Origin: DAISKN01 sp963716925
GTDB lineage: Bacteria; Acidobacteriota; Vicinamibacteria; Marinacidobacterales; SMYC01
Reading direction: 5' to 3'
DNA: 64,000 nt
Assembly (NCBI GenBank): GCA_963716925.1
Contig: CAVQUX010000011.1
Location: forward strand, 1 to 64,000
The position numbers and the translations under genes were made by a program. The notes beneath the pieces were generated by a model that made no database searches, was not told where the DNA came from, and saw only the letters and a list, made by a program, of their open reading frames with translations. Position 1 is the first letter of the stretch, and every line of letters begins with the position of its first letter. Positions 37,334 to 47,438 of the stretch are shown here, in pieces.

Positions 37334-38872
37334 ATGTACCCTCTATTTGTAGCCGCTCTCGCGGCGGACATCCTTCTCACCGGCGGTCGTGTCCTCGACG
37401 GCGCCGGAAACCCCTGGATCCGTGCCGACGTGGCCATTCGCGGGGATCGAATCGTCTTCATCGGAGACGCTCGCGCGGCGGGAGTCGAGGTGCGCGAAAC
37501 CGTCGACGTCGGTGGTCTCCTCGTCGCTCCGGGCCTCTGGGACGTGCACAGCCACGCCGACCTGGAGACGACCGAAGGCAAACGGGCGCTTCCGCTTCTC
37601 TACCAGGGAGTCACCACGGTCGTCCTCGGAATCGACGGTCAGGGGACGAATGAGATCGCGTCCGTCTTCGCGGAGTACGAGAGGAACGGGATCGCGGTCA
37701 ACGCGCTCCGCTACGTGGGGCACGGCCCGGCGCGCGCCGCCGCCATGGGCACATCTTTCGACCGCGCGGCCTCGTCCGAGGAGATCCTCGCCATGAAAGC
37801 CTACGTCGAGCGCGGCATGGAGCAGGGGGCCGTCGGCTTCTCCACCGGGCTCGCCTACAACCCCGGTTTCTACGCAACGACCGAGGAGGTGGTGGAGCTG
37901 AACCGTGTCGCCTCCCGCTACGGCGGCGTCTACGACACCCACGATCGCGACATGGGGGCGTCCTATCGAGGAGTCGGATTTCTCGCCTCGATCGAAGAAG
38001 CGATCGCGATCGCCGAGCGGGGAGGGACTCCGCTCATCCTGAGCCACCTCGGGGCTCTGGGGACGAAGGCGCATCAGGAGCTCGACGCGGTGCTCGCGCG
38101 GATCGAGAGCGCCCGCGATCGCGGGGTGAACGTGATGGCCGGCCAGCACGTCTATACCGCGTCCGCCTCGAGCTTCGTCGCCCACGCTCTCCCTCGATGG
38201 GTCGGAGGCGACGTCCGTCGCCACCTGGAGAGTGCTTCGAGCTGGAGCCGCCTCGAGCGCGAGATCCCGGAAGTCCTCGAGATGCGCGGCGGACCGGAGA
38301 AGATCGTCATCACCGATGGACCATCCGAGCTCAGCGGACGCACGCTCGCCGACATCGCCCGAGGATGGGGCGTCTCGGTTCCCGCGGCGGTAAGGCGAAT
38401 CGTGCTCGAGAACGGCGAGGGCGTCGGCGACATGAACCTCGACATCTACGACGCGGCCGATATCCGGAAGCTCGCGCGGAAGGAATGGATGATGACATGC
38501 AGCGACGGGATTCCTCCCGCCTCGCTCTCGAGCTACACCCACCCGCGGCTCTACGGCGCTTTCACCCGGAAGCTCCGCGAGCTCGCCGTGGACGAGGGTG
38601 TCATCACGCTGCCGTTCGCCATCCGCGGAATGACGTCTCTTCCCGCGGGTTTCTTCTCCGTTCCCGATCGGGGCCTTCTGAAGCCCGGGTTCTACGCGGA
38701 CGTCGCGGTTCTCGACGAATCGAGGATTCGCGACCTCGCGACCTACGAGGAGCCGCGCCGTTTCTCGGAAGGAACCGTCCACGTGCTGGTGAACGGACGA
38801 TTCGCCGTCCGCGATGGGAAGCCGACCGGGAATCTTGCCGGACGGCCTATCCCCAGGCCCTCCAAAAATTGA
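37334..38872 (+). CDS. N-acyl-D-amino-acid deacylase family amidohydrolase
   Basis: Intact, 512 residues from ATG 37334. An upstream in-frame start at 37148 would translate the tRNA relic, so I reject it. ILLTGGRVLDGAGNPWIRADVAIRGDRI, then the metal motif LWDVHSHADLE (HxH), GVTTVVLGIDGQG, GAVGFSTGLAYNPG, ILSHLGALG and a C-terminal KPGFYADVAVLDE. D-aminoacylase/dihydroorotase-like TIM barrel binding zinc. A short hydrophobic N-terminus (MYPLFVAALAA) may be a signal peptide. Confidence 0.85.
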   Translation: MYPLFVAALAADILLTGGRVLDGAGNPWIRADVAIRGDRIVFIGDARAAGVEVRETVDVGGLLVAPGLWDVHSHADLETTEGKRALPLLYQGVTTVVLGIDGQGTNEIASVFAEYERNGIAVNALRYVGHGPARAAAMGTSFDRAASSEEILAMKAYVERGMEQGAVGFSTGLAYNPGFYATTEEVVELNRVASRYGGVYDTHDRDMGASYRGVGFLASIEEAIAIAERGGTPLILSHLGALGTKAHQELDAVLARIESARDRGVNVMAGQHVYTASASSFVAHALPRWVGGDVRRHLESASSWSRLEREIPEVLEMRGGPEKIVITDGPSELSGRTLADIARGWGVSVPAAVRRIVLENGEGVGDMNLDIYDAADIRKLARKEWMMTCSDGIPPASLSSYTHPRLYGAFTRKLRELAVDEGVITLPFAIRGMTSLPAGFFSVPDRGLLKPGFYADVAVLDESRIRDLATYEEPRRFSEGTVHVLVNGRFAVRDGKPTGNLAGRPIPRPSKN

Positions 38873-39991
38873 TCGCGAGGCCCGCAGCCCCGGCGGCGCC
38901 GATGAGCCAGAGCTCGGAGATCTTGAATCGCGCGAGCACCGCGAACGTCGCGAGGGCCATCGCGGCGGTCCAGAGATCGACGAGGGCTCGGGTCGCGAGC
39001 ACATAAGCCGCGCCCGCGATGGCGCCGGTGGCGGCGGCGGTGACGCCGTCGACGAAAGCCTTTACAACGGGCTGCGACCGGTGACGGCGAAAGTATGGGG
39101 CGGGAATCACGACGAACAGGTAGACGGGGAGGAAGACCCCGAGCGCCGAGACCAGCATGCCCCAGGGTCCGGAAACGAGATAGCCGATGAACGCGACCGT
39201 GATCACGACCGGCCCGGGCGTGATCATCGCGACGGCGACGGCATCGAGGAACTGACGGTCGTCGAGCCATCCCTGGGTCGAGACCACCTCGCCGTAGAGA
39301 AACGGCACGATGGCGAGACCGCTCCCGAAGACGAAGGCGCCCGCCTTCGCGAAGAACAGGAAGAGAGTCGGAAGCGTCGGCGCCGCCGCCGCACGTCACC
39401 GGCCCGGCGCCGGCGAAGAGCGCCATGGCCAAGGCGGGCGATTTCCGGGAGAGAAGCACGGTGAGCGCGCCCGCGCAGAGGAACAGCCAGACGATCTCGC
39501 GCTCGGTCCAGGCGGTCGAGAGCGCCATGACCGCGAAGATCGCCCACAGCACCGCGGCTCGTCCCGAGGGTCAATCGTGTGAGCTTCAGCGCCGAGCGGG
39601 CGATGATGCCGATGACGGAAGCCCCGACGCCATAGAAAAGGGCTTGCATCCAGGGAAGGCCTCCGAATCGGACGTACGCGGCGGAGATACCCCAGACCAT
39701 GAGAAAAGAGGGGAGCACGAAGAGAATGGCGACGATCGAGGCTCCGGGGATTCCGCCGCGCACATACCCGAGATACATGGCGAGCTGCGCGGCGAGCGGT
39801 CCGGGAGCGAGCTGCGCGAGCGCGAGGCCGTCGACGTAGTCCTCTCGCGAGATCCACCCGCGCTCCTCCACCAGATCGCGCTGCATGAACCCCGCGAGCG
39901 CGATGGGGCCTCCGAACCCGGTGGCGCCGAGACGCAGGAAATAGGCGTAGAAGCGCCACGCGCTCACCGGAGGATCCGACACCGTGGTCAC
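38847..39991 (-). CDS. chrA: Chromate efflux transporter ChrA (two frameshifts)
   Basis: GTG 39991 overlaps the chrB stop. FYAYFLRLGATGFGGPIALAGFMQRDLVEERGWIS and GLALAQLAPGPLAAQLAMYLGYVRGGIPGA form the first CHR domain. The second (FFAKAGAFVFGSGLAIVPFLYGEVVSTQGWL; VAVAMITPGPVVITVAFIGYLVSG) repeats the pattern. Frame changes near 39560 and 39390 separate three pieces, unusual for this half of the window. The end overlaps the deacylase gene tail-to-tail by 26 bases. Exports chromate. Confidence 0.85.
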
Positions 39992-41021
39992 CGTTTTCGA
40001 CCTCGCTTCGGCGCTGGTCGCCGGGGAGCTGTGGGTCGCGCGGCCTGCTGGAACCCACGGTACAGCGCCTCGAACAGGAGGATCCCCTGGGAGAGAAGCG
40101 CGTCATCGTCCTCGTAGAGCTTCTGGAGCCCGTCGATCAGGGCGCTCACCGCCGGCGCCTCGGGAGCGCCGAAGAGCCCATCCTTGAGATCGAGATCGTG
40201 AACGATGGCCGCGAGGCGATCGACGGCGGCGTCTTCGACCCCGAAGTCCTTCTGAAGCGTCTCGAACGTGCACCGGTTGCCGCGGTGACTGAGCTCGACG
40301 CCGAACATGTCGTAAGGAACCCCGTCCCGGGGAACGGAGGCGGGATCGTCGGCGAAGGCGAATCGCGCCTCGGGGTCGATGAAGCGGCGGATGAGCCAGG
40401 CGCTCGCCATTCGATCGATTCCGGGGCGGGGACGGGTCACCCACAGGCGAGCTCGATACTCGGCACGGCGGGCGCCGGGCTCGCCGTCCGCCGCGAGGAC
40501 GGGGCCCCCCGCGGTCTCGGCTTTCAACCGGTCCAGAAGGCTCGCGACGCGCTCCCGTCCGCTCGCGCCGAAGAAATCCACGGCTTCGATGTCGGCGAGG
40601 CGGCGCTCGAGCTCCTCCACCCGTCGTCGGGAAGAGGCGGACGCGCTGTCTTCGCGGCGCCCGCGACTTCGAGCCTCGCGGGAGAGCGCGCTCGATTCTC
40701 CTGCCCGAGCTTCCGGTAGCTCTCTTCCCGCGCGCGACGGAACTCACGGATGATCTCGTCGTCGGACCGGCCGCCCACGCTGTCGGCGGCGAAAACGCTC
40801 GCCTCGCCGCCCGCGGCCTCGATCTCGCCTTTGAGCCATTCGAAATCCTCGCGAGCCGAAGGGGAGTCGGGCAGAACGTACGCCGCCTGTTTGACGGCTA
40901 CGGCGCCGAGCTGCCGGAGGCGGCGCCAGGTCCGCACCCGGAGGTTCGAAGGCGTCGAGGGAAGCTGGTGTACCAGGAGGAGCCATCGCCTCGGAGCGGG
41001 TGTCTCGTGCTTTCGGCTCAT
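39988..41021 (-). CDS. chrB: Chromate resistance protein ChrB (one frameshift)
   Basis: N-terminal domain WLLLVHQLPSTPSNLRVRTWRRLRQLGAVAVKQAAYVLPDSPSAREDFEWLKGEIEAAGGEASVF. The C-terminal domain is LWVTRPRPGIDRMASAWLIRRFIDPEARFAFADD, YDMFGVELSHRGNRCTFETL and FGVEDAAVDRLAAIVHDLDLKDG. ChrB senses chromate or aids resistance in chrBA operons. An indel near 40650 splits the two domains. ATG 41021. Confidence 0.85.
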
Positions 41022-41047
41022 GGTTCGTGTACAAAGGAGGCTGAGGA

Positions 41048-41998
41048 GTGGAACCATCGATGATCCCCTGGATGATTCTCCTGACGGCTTCCTGGCTCGC
41101 CACGGGCCAGGCGACTCCGAGCGAATACGAAGAGGTCCTCTCCCTTCTCAGAAAGAAGGGAGACTTTCGCGAAGGCGTCCTCAAAGTGAACGTTCCCCGG
41201 GCCGACGTCGCCGTCGCCATCGCGGGAAGACCCGCCCCGACACCGTTCGGCTTCGGGGGATGGGTCGCGTTCACGAAGGCGGAGGACGGCTCCGAGGTGA
41301 TGATGGGCGACCTGGTCCTGACGGAGGACGAGGTCAACCCGGTGATGTCGGCGATTCTCTCGAACGGACTCGAGGTCACGGCGCTCCACAACCACTTCTT
41401 CTGGGAGCAGCCGCGCATGTTCTACATGCACGTCCATGGGCACGGGAAGGCGTCCGATCTCGCGCGAAAGCTCGAGCCCGCGATTGCCTGGATCGACGAG
41501 TCCGCCCGGAAGCGGGGCGCGCCTCCGTCCGCCCCCGTCGGCGGAAAGCTGGATGCCGCGCGAATCGCGGGCATCGTGGGCCATCCGGGGGAGACCAACG
41601 GTGGGGTCTACAAGATCACCATCGGGCGCCCCGACATCGATCTGCGGGAGCACGGAGCGGTCATCAACGCGAGGATGGGTCTCAACACCTGGGCGGCGTT
41701 CTTCGGAAGCGACGAAGACGCGATGGTCGCGGGCGACGTCGCCATGCTCGAGCACGAGGTCACGCCGGTTCTCTCCGCCCTTCGGGCTTCGGGAATCGAC
41801 GTCGTCGCCATCCATCACCACATGACCGGGACCTCTCCGGTCGTGATTTTCCTGCACTACTACGGCGCCGGTCCCGCGGAGCGACTGGCGAAGGGAGTAC
41901 GCGCAGCCGTCGACCTCCTGGGGAAAGCCCGCCCCCGCCGCTCACGATCTCATCCGCTGAAATCGAACCGCGCCGACCGGCCTCGCGCCCGCTCGTAG
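41048..41998 (+). CDS. DUF1259 (LppY/LpqO-like) secreted protein
   Basis: GTG 41048 lies seven bases after GGAGG; ATG 41060 is possible. The hydrophobic leader IPWMILLTASWLATGQA is followed by two related halves. Each has a His cluster (TALHNHFFWEQPRMFYMHVHGHG and VAIHHHMTGTSPVVIFLHYYGAG), probably metal binding. Divergent from chrB-chrA with 26 bases between, so a shared regulatory region and a role in the chromate response are likely. Confidence 0.8.
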   Translation: MEPSMIPWMILLTASWLATGQATPSEYEEVLSLLRKKGDFREGVLKVNVPRADVAVAIAGRPAPTPFGFGGWVAFTKAEDGSEVMMGDLVLTEDEVNPVMSAILSNGLEVTALHNHFFWEQPRMFYMHVHGHGKASDLARKLEPAIAWIDESARKRGAPPSAPVGGKLDAARIAGIVGHPGETNGGVYKITIGRPDIDLREHGAVINARMGLNTWAAFFGSDEDAMVAGDVAMLEHEVTPVLSALRASGIDVVAIHHHMTGTSPVVIFLHYYGAGPAERLAKGVRAAVDLLGKARPRRSRSHPLKSNRADRPRARS

Positions 41999-42930
41999 AC
42001 CGCGACGGCGGCGGCCAGGTCCTGGAGAGCGATTCCAGTGCTGTCGAAGATCGTGATTTCCTCCGGGGATCGCCTCCCGGCGGCGAGTCCCGCGACCACG
42101 GCCCCGAGCTCGGCGCGTACGTCCTCGACGCGCATGAGGCCACGGGCGACGGCGTGGTGAAGATCGCCGATGAGCGCGGCCTGGGGCAGCAGGTCCACCA
42201 CGACCGCGCTCGCGGCCATCAGAGCTTCCTCGAGCTCCTGCTTGTCCTCGCTGTCGGCCCCCACCGCGGCGATGAACGTGCCCGGGCGCACGTCCTTCCG
42301 GCGGACGAATGCATTTCGCGAGGGGGTGCAGGTGACGAGGACGTCCGTCTTCGAGAGCGCTGCGGCGAGGTCGTCCGCGGGAATCACCTCGAGCGAGAGC
42401 TCGGCCGTCTTCTCGCGGGCGAAGCTCTCCGCTCGAGAGCGGTCGACGTCGAGAGCGAACGCGCGCTCGAGCGGAAGCACCCGGCTCAGCGCCTGGAGCT
42501 GCGCTCCCGCCTGACGGCCGCAGCCCACGATCGTCGCCGTCGTCGAGTCGGGACGCGCGAGATATCGGGCGGCGACGGCCGTCGCCGCCGCGGTGCGCAG
42601 AGCGGTGAGCTCGGAGGAGTCCAGGAGAGCGAGCGGCCGGCCGTTCCCGGCGTCGAACAGGGCGACGAGCCCCTGGATCGTCGGAAGCCCGAACCGCTCT
42701 CGGTTCGCGGGAAAGTTCGCGTTGATCTTGGCGGCGAACCACGCGCCGTCGACCGCGGCCGCCCCCGCCTTCACGTGGAATCCGCCGCCTTCGACGGGTA
42801 CCCCGAGGGTCTCCGGACGCGCGACCTTTCCCTCCCCGAGAAGCCGGAAGGCCTTTTCCACGGCTTCGATACAAGCGTCGGGCGTGAGGATCTCCGCCAC
42901 CTGACCTCGGGAGAACAACGCGGTCTCCAT
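41950..42930 (-). CDS. Ornithine cyclodeaminase/mu-crystallin family protein
   Basis: Intact, about 326 residues. METALFSRGQVAEILTPDACIEAVEKAFRLLGEG, KINANFPANRERFGLPTIQGLVALFDAGNGRPLALLDSSELTALRTAAATAVAARYLAR and the NAD-binding ATIVGCGRQAGAQLQALSRV. Members include ornithine cyclodeaminase, alanine dehydrogenase and ketimine reductase; the reaction cannot be fixed. The 3' end overlaps the DUF1259 gene by 49 bases. Start ATG 42930 (alternative 42948). Confidence 0.85.
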   Translation of the reverse strand: METALFSRGQVAEILTPDACIEAVEKAFRLLGEGKVARPETLGVPVEGGGFHVKAGAAAVDGAWFAAKINANFPANRERFGLPTIQGLVALFDAGNGRPLALLDSSELTALRTAAATAVAARYLARPDSTTATIVGCGRQAGAQLQALSRVLPLERAFALDVDRSRAESFAREKTAELSLEVIPADDLAAALSKTDVLVTCTPSRNAFVRRKDVRPGTFIAAVGADSEDKQELEEALMAASAVVVDLLPQAALIGDLHHAVARGLMRVEDVRAELGAVVAGLAAGRRSPEEITIFDSTGIALQDLAAAVAVYERARGRSARFDFSG

Positions 42931-42940
42931 ATTCCAGTCT

Positions 42941-42978
42941 TGTAACACTTGTACGATTAGTAATCAACTATTGTTACA
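42941..42978. promoter_or_regulatory. Possible operator between divergent genes
   Basis: TGTAACA, 24 bases, TGTTACA: a perfect 7-bp inverted repeat in a short AT-rich island. It lies between the cyclodeaminase-like gene and the glutamate dehydrogenase gene, with the promoters of both nearby. Confidence 0.4.
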
Positions 42979-43153
42979 CCGGTTGCTTCGGGCGGGCGCC
43001 CTTGCTCAAAGGGCTATCCCCCGCGTCCGAAGGGAGCCCTTGCCGTGCCCCCACGTCGCCGTCGTGCTCCCGCCGATTGAAGCCGCCCCTCGGGGGCGTG
43101 GAAATCCGCCGTGGTCCTCAAGTAAACTCATTCGTTACGCTGGAGCGCACCCC

Positions 43154-46100
43154 ATGATCCGAGCAAGCATCGAGGAAAAGAAACGGAAGCTCGAGGAAGT
43201 CCTCGAGCATTTGAAAAAGACGAGGCCCGGCGAGGAGTGGGAGCTCCTGTCGTCGTTCTCCCGTGTCGTCTATTCATCGCTCCCGGACTGGATGGCTCTC
43301 GGGATCGCGACCGCCGATCTCGCGGAGCGGATCTGGGACAACTACCGGTTCTTCGTCAAGGAACTGCCCCCTCCGACGCAGCTCTACCGCGGGCTCCCCG
43401 GCCTTCACGTCGTGGTGCGGCATTCGATCGAGGCGGAGTCCCTCCATACGGTCCGCGGGAAGTCGATTCCCATCGATACCACCATCGTCGAGACCCACAC
43501 TCCGGACGCTCCCTTCATCTTCGACAGCCTCAAGAACTACTTTCTCAAGGCCGGCCTCCGCGTTTTCTCCGCCATCCATCCCATTCTGACGGTGCGAAGG
43601 CAATGGGAGCGGATCGTGTGGATCGGAGATCCCTACCAGGACGGGGACAAGGAGCTTCTCTGCCGCTTCCGGATCGAGCACGTCGAGTCCAAGGATCGCC
43701 TGAGGCGGATACAGCACGAGATCTTCTCGATGCTGAAATGCCTGTTCCTGGCTCTCGAGGACTTCGACGACATGCTGGCGGCGGTCGAGGAGACGTCCCG
43801 CCGCCTCCGTTCGCTGGAGGATGGGAGCGACCTCGGTCCCACGAGGGATTTCCTCCGGTGGCTCAACCAGGAGAACTTCATCTTCATGGGAGTCGTGAAC
43901 TATCGGCTCGGACCGGACGGAACCGGCGACCGGCAGGCGGAGAGCGCTCTCGGCGTCTTTCGCGATCCCGCGCTGCTCCCGGTCGTGTTTCCGGGTGCGA
44001 TGGAAAAACTGGAGAGCCAGATCGTTCCCGCGGCCGACGACCGGCGCCTGGTGGAGATCGATTACTGCCGCGACGCCTCGGCGATCTATCACCTCGAGCC
44101 CATCGATGCCATCGTCATCCGACAGTGGACGGAGCACGAGAATCTCGACCGCGCGACGCTCCTCCTGGGGCGATTCTCCCAGGGCTCTTTCGTGCAGCGC
44201 TCCGCCGACGTGCCTCTCCTCCGGGAAAAGCAGCGGTGGCTTCTCGAGAACTCGAACGCCGCGCCCATGTCGCACGCTTATCGCCAGATCCGGGCGCTCT
44301 TCAACCGCTTCCCCCGGCGCGAGCTCTTCTATGCCTCCGCCTCCGAGCTGAAGCCCTTCCTCGACCAGGTCGCCCAGATGACGGGCGACGACGAGATCGC
44401 CATCCATCACCGCCTGGGCCGTGGCTATGCCGCGCTCTACGTGGGCTTTTCCCGAATGCGCTACTCCTACCGGGTGGAGCAGGCGCTCGCCCGGGCGCTC
44501 TCGGAGCGCTTCGGACCCGTCGACTCCATCGACTCCGAGGACGCGAGCACCGTCCAGATCCTGACTTTCTATTTCGACCTCGATCGGCTCGGTCACCCCA
44601 TCGACGAGGAAGCGGCGAAGCGCATCGTCGAGGAGCTGGTCACCACCTGGGAAGACTCGGTAGCCCGGGCCCTCACCGAGCACTTCGGTGAAAGACAGGG
44701 GAGAGAGCTCTTCAACCGCTGGGTCACCCCCGAGACCCGAATCGGAATCTACCGCGAATCGACGCCGCCTGCGGAAGTGCCCCTCGACATCGAGCATCTC
44801 GAAGCCCTCGAGGACCGCCTCGAGGTCGGTGTGACCCCGAGAAGCGCGGAGCACCTGACCATCAGCCTCTACTCCGTGCTGACGCTCGCCTTCGTCGAGA
44901 CCCTGGCGACGCTGCGGAACTTCGGGCTCCACATCACCGGTGAGATTCATATCCCCATCCGAAAGCCCGACGGACAGAACGTGCACCTCTATCGCTACGA
45001 GATCGAGGATTCCCCGGATCGGATCGCCTCCGTGGTGGAGGGGTTGTCCCGACTCGCCGACGCCCTGCGCGCGCTCAACGAGGAACGCGCCACCGACGGC
45101 ACCGTCAACGCCCTCGTTCTGACCGCGGGGCTCACCTGGCGGCAGGTCGAGGTGCTCCGCACGCTCCGCAACCATCTGCAGCAGATCCGCCCTCGCTACA
45201 GTCTCGAGACCGTGAACGGCGTGGTCCTTTCGAACGCCGGAGTGGCGAAGGCCCTGTTCCGCGCCTTTGCATCGAAGTTCGACCCCACGGTCGGCGAGCG
45301 GGAGAAGGCGATGCTCCAGGCGCAGGAGGAGCTCGGTCAGGCCCTGGACTCCGTCAGGAATCTGATGGATGACGAGATTCTGCGCGCCCTGGCGAACCTC
45401 ATCTCGTCCTCGGTGCGAACCAACTTCTACCAGAGACCGGAGCGTCCGGTCATCGCCATCAAGGTCGAAAGCGGCAGAGTGGAGGGAATGCCCTCGCCGA
45501 AGCCGCTCTTCGAGATCTACGTCCATGCCCGCAAGCTCGAGGGAATCCACCTGCGGGGCGGCAAGGTGGCCCGCGGCGGCATTCGCTGGAGCGACCGGCA
45601 CGACGATTTTCGCGTCGAGATCCTCGGCCTGATGAAGACCCAGACGGTCAAGAACGCGATCATCGTGCCCGTGGGCGCGAAAGGGGGGTTCGTGCTGAAG
45701 GGCGAGCTGCCGCCCCGGCCGGCGCTCGATGCTTACCTCGTGGATCGGTACCGGGAGTTCATCTCCGGGCTGCTCGACGTGACCGACAACATCGTCGACG
45801 GAAAGGTCGTTCATCCGCCCGACGTGGTGCTTCACGACGACGACGATCCCTACCTGGTGGTCGCGGCCGACAAGGGCACCGCCCACCTCTCGGATACCGC
45901 CAACACCGTGTCGAAGCACTACGGCTTCTGGCTCGGCGATGCCTTCGCCTCCGGGGGGAGCGTAGGCTACGACCACAAGAAGGTCGGCATCACCGCCCGC
46001 GGCGCCTGGGAGTGCATCAAGCACCACTTCCAGAACCTGGGAGTCGACGTCGAGAAAGAGCCCTTCACCTCGGTCGGCATCGGAGACATGGCGGGGGACG

Positions 46101-47425
46101 TCTTCGGAAACGGAATGCTGCTATCGAGAACCCTCCGGCTCCTCGCCGCGTTCAATCACCAGCACATCTTCGTCGACCCCGCTCCCGACGCCGAGAAGAG
46201 CTATTTCGAGCGGGAGCGGCTCTTCCATCTCCCGCGATCGAGCTGGCGCGACTATCAGCCGTCGCTCATCAGCAAGGGGGGCGGGGTCTTCGATCGCGCC
46301 GCGAAGAGCATTCCGGTGAGCCCCGAAACGAAGGCCCTTCTCGGAATCGAGACCGACAAGGTGAGCGGAGAGGAGATGATCCGCCGCATTTTGACGGCGC
46401 CGGTGGACCTTCTGTACAACGGCGGAATCGGAACCTACGTCAAGGCGTCGACGGAGGACCACGTCGCCGTCGGCGACCGGACGAACGATCGCGTGCGGGT
46501 GGATGCCTCCGATCTGAGGGCCCGGGTGGTCGGGGAGGGAGGAAACCTGGGCTTCACCCAGCGCGCGCGGCTCGAGTACTGGGCGAAGGGCGGCCATCTC
46601 AACACCGACGCCATCGACAACTCCGGCGGCGTCGACATGTCCGACCACGAGGTGAACATCAAGATCCTGATGGACGTGCTGGTGAAGAAGGGCCTTCTGG
46701 CGGCGCGCGAGCGGGACTCGGTCCTCGCGGAGATGACCGAGGACGTCGCCCGGCTGGTGCTCGCCGACAACGCCGCTCAGGCGCTGGCGCTGACCCTTGA
46801 CGGGCGGCGGAGCGCCGCGCGCTACGAGGAGTTCGTCGACCTGGTCTACGAGCTCATCACCAACGGCGTCCTGGACCGCGTCGGAAACGACGTTCCCTCG
46901 CGAAAGGAGCTTCTCGACGCGGAGAGTCGGCGCCGTGGCCTCCCGCGGCCGCTGCTCGCTCTGGTGCTCTCCCACGTGAAGATCTGGGCGTTCTCGCGCG
47001 TCCTCGAGAGCGACTTTCCCGAGAGCGCTGCCGGATTGCCGTTCCTCACCGGCTACTTTCCCGAGCGGCTCCAGATGTTCTCGAAACACTTCGGGGAGCA
47101 CCGTCTCAAGCGGGAGATCATCGCGACCGGCGCCGCGAACCACGTCGTCAACCACGCCGGAGTCCACTTCCTCTCCCGGATGACGAGAGAGACCGGCCGG
47201 ACGCCGGGCGACGTCGTCGGGAGCTACATGGAGTGCTCGCGGAGCGAGAAGGCGCAGGAGAAGCGGGAGGAGATCCTGGCCTCTCGACGGAGCGCCTCCG
47301 ACATCCAGAACGCGCTCCTCGAGCTCGAAGACGTCCTGGAGAAAGCGACCAAGGCGACCCTGGCCGGAAACGCCTCCGAGCCCGCTCCCGCCGTGGCGGG
47401 TTCCAAAAAGAACAGCGCGAGCTGA
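43154..47425 (+). CDS. Large NAD-specific glutamate dehydrogenase
   Basis: Intact, about 1,423 residues from ATG 43154. The class of 160-180 kDa NAD-GDH is shown by the long N-terminal regulatory region (VVRHSIEAESLHTVRGKSIPIDTT; LRWLNQENFIFMGVVNYRL). The catalytic core is LRGGKVARGGIRWSDRHDDFRVEILGLMKTQTVKNAIIVPVGAKGGFVLKG. Nucleotide-binding regions include VGIGDMAGDVFGNGML and VVGEGGNLGFTQRARLEYWAKGG. It oxidises glutamate to 2-oxoglutarate and ammonia. Long antisense ORFs (for example 43274-46027) are GC-driven shadows. Confidence 0.93.
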   Translation: MIRASIEEKKRKLEEVLEHLKKTRPGEEWELLSSFSRVVYSSLPDWMALGIATADLAERIWDNYRFFVKELPPPTQLYRGLPGLHVVVRHSIEAESLHTVRGKSIPIDTTIVETHTPDAPFIFDSLKNYFLKAGLRVFSAIHPILTVRRQWERIVWIGDPYQDGDKELLCRFRIEHVESKDRLRRIQHEIFSMLKCLFLALEDFDDMLAAVEETSRRLRSLEDGSDLGPTRDFLRWLNQENFIFMGVVNYRLGPDGTGDRQAESALGVFRDPALLPVVFPGAMEKLESQIVPAADDRRLVEIDYCRDASAIYHLEPIDAIVIRQWTEHENLDRATLLLGRFSQGSFVQRSADVPLLREKQRWLLENSNAAPMSHAYRQIRALFNRFPRRELFYASASELKPFLDQVAQMTGDDEIAIHHRLGRGYAALYVGFSRMRYSYRVEQALARALSERFGPVDSIDSEDASTVQILTFYFDLDRLGHPIDEEAAKRIVEELVTTWEDSVARALTEHFGERQGRELFNRWVTPETRIGIYRESTPPAEVPLDIEHLEALEDRLEVGVTPRSAEHLTISLYSVLTLAFVETLATLRNFGLHITGEIHIPIRKPDGQNVHLYRYEIEDSPDRIASVVEGLSRLADALRALNEERATDGTVNALVLTAGLTWRQVEVLRTLRNHLQQIRPRYSLETVNGVVLSNAGVAKALFRAFASKFDPTVGEREKAMLQAQEELGQALDSVRNLMDDEILRALANLISSSVRTNFYQRPERPVIAIKVESGRVEGMPSPKPLFEIYVHARKLEGIHLRGGKVARGGIRWSDRHDDFRVEILGLMKTQTVKNAIIVPVGAKGGFVLKGELPPRPALDAYLVDRYREFISGLLDVTDNIVDGKVVHPPDVVLHDDDDPYLVVAADKGTAHLSDTANTVSKHYGFWLGDAFASGGSVGYDHKKVGITARGAWECIKHHFQNLGVDVEKEPFTSVGIGDMAGDVFGNGMLLSRTLRLLAAFNHQHIFVDPAPDAEKSYFERERLFHLPRSSWRDYQPSLISKGGGVFDRAAKSIPVSPETKALLGIETDKVSGEEMIRRILTAPVDLLYNGGIGTYVKASTEDHVAVGDRTNDRVRVDASDLRARVVGEGGNLGFTQRARLEYWAKGGHLNTDAIDNSGGVDMSDHEVNIKILMDVLVKKGLLAARERDSVLAEMTEDVARLVLADNAAQALALTLDGRRSAARYEEFVDLVYELITNGVLDRVGNDVPSRKELLDAESRRRGLPRPLLALVLSHVKIWAFSRVLESDFPESAAGLPFLTGYFPERLQMFSKHFGEHRLKREIIATGAANHVVNHAGVHFLSRMTRETGRTPGDVVGSYMECSRSEKAQEKREEILASRRSASDIQNALLELEDVLEKATKATLAGNASEPAPAVAGSKKNSAS

Positions 47426-47438
47426 AGCGGACACTTCG

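Noticed and set aside
43274..46027. A 917-residue minus-strand open frame
   Set aside because: Antisense shadow of the intact NAD-glutamate dehydrogenase in high-GC DNA; no family motif.
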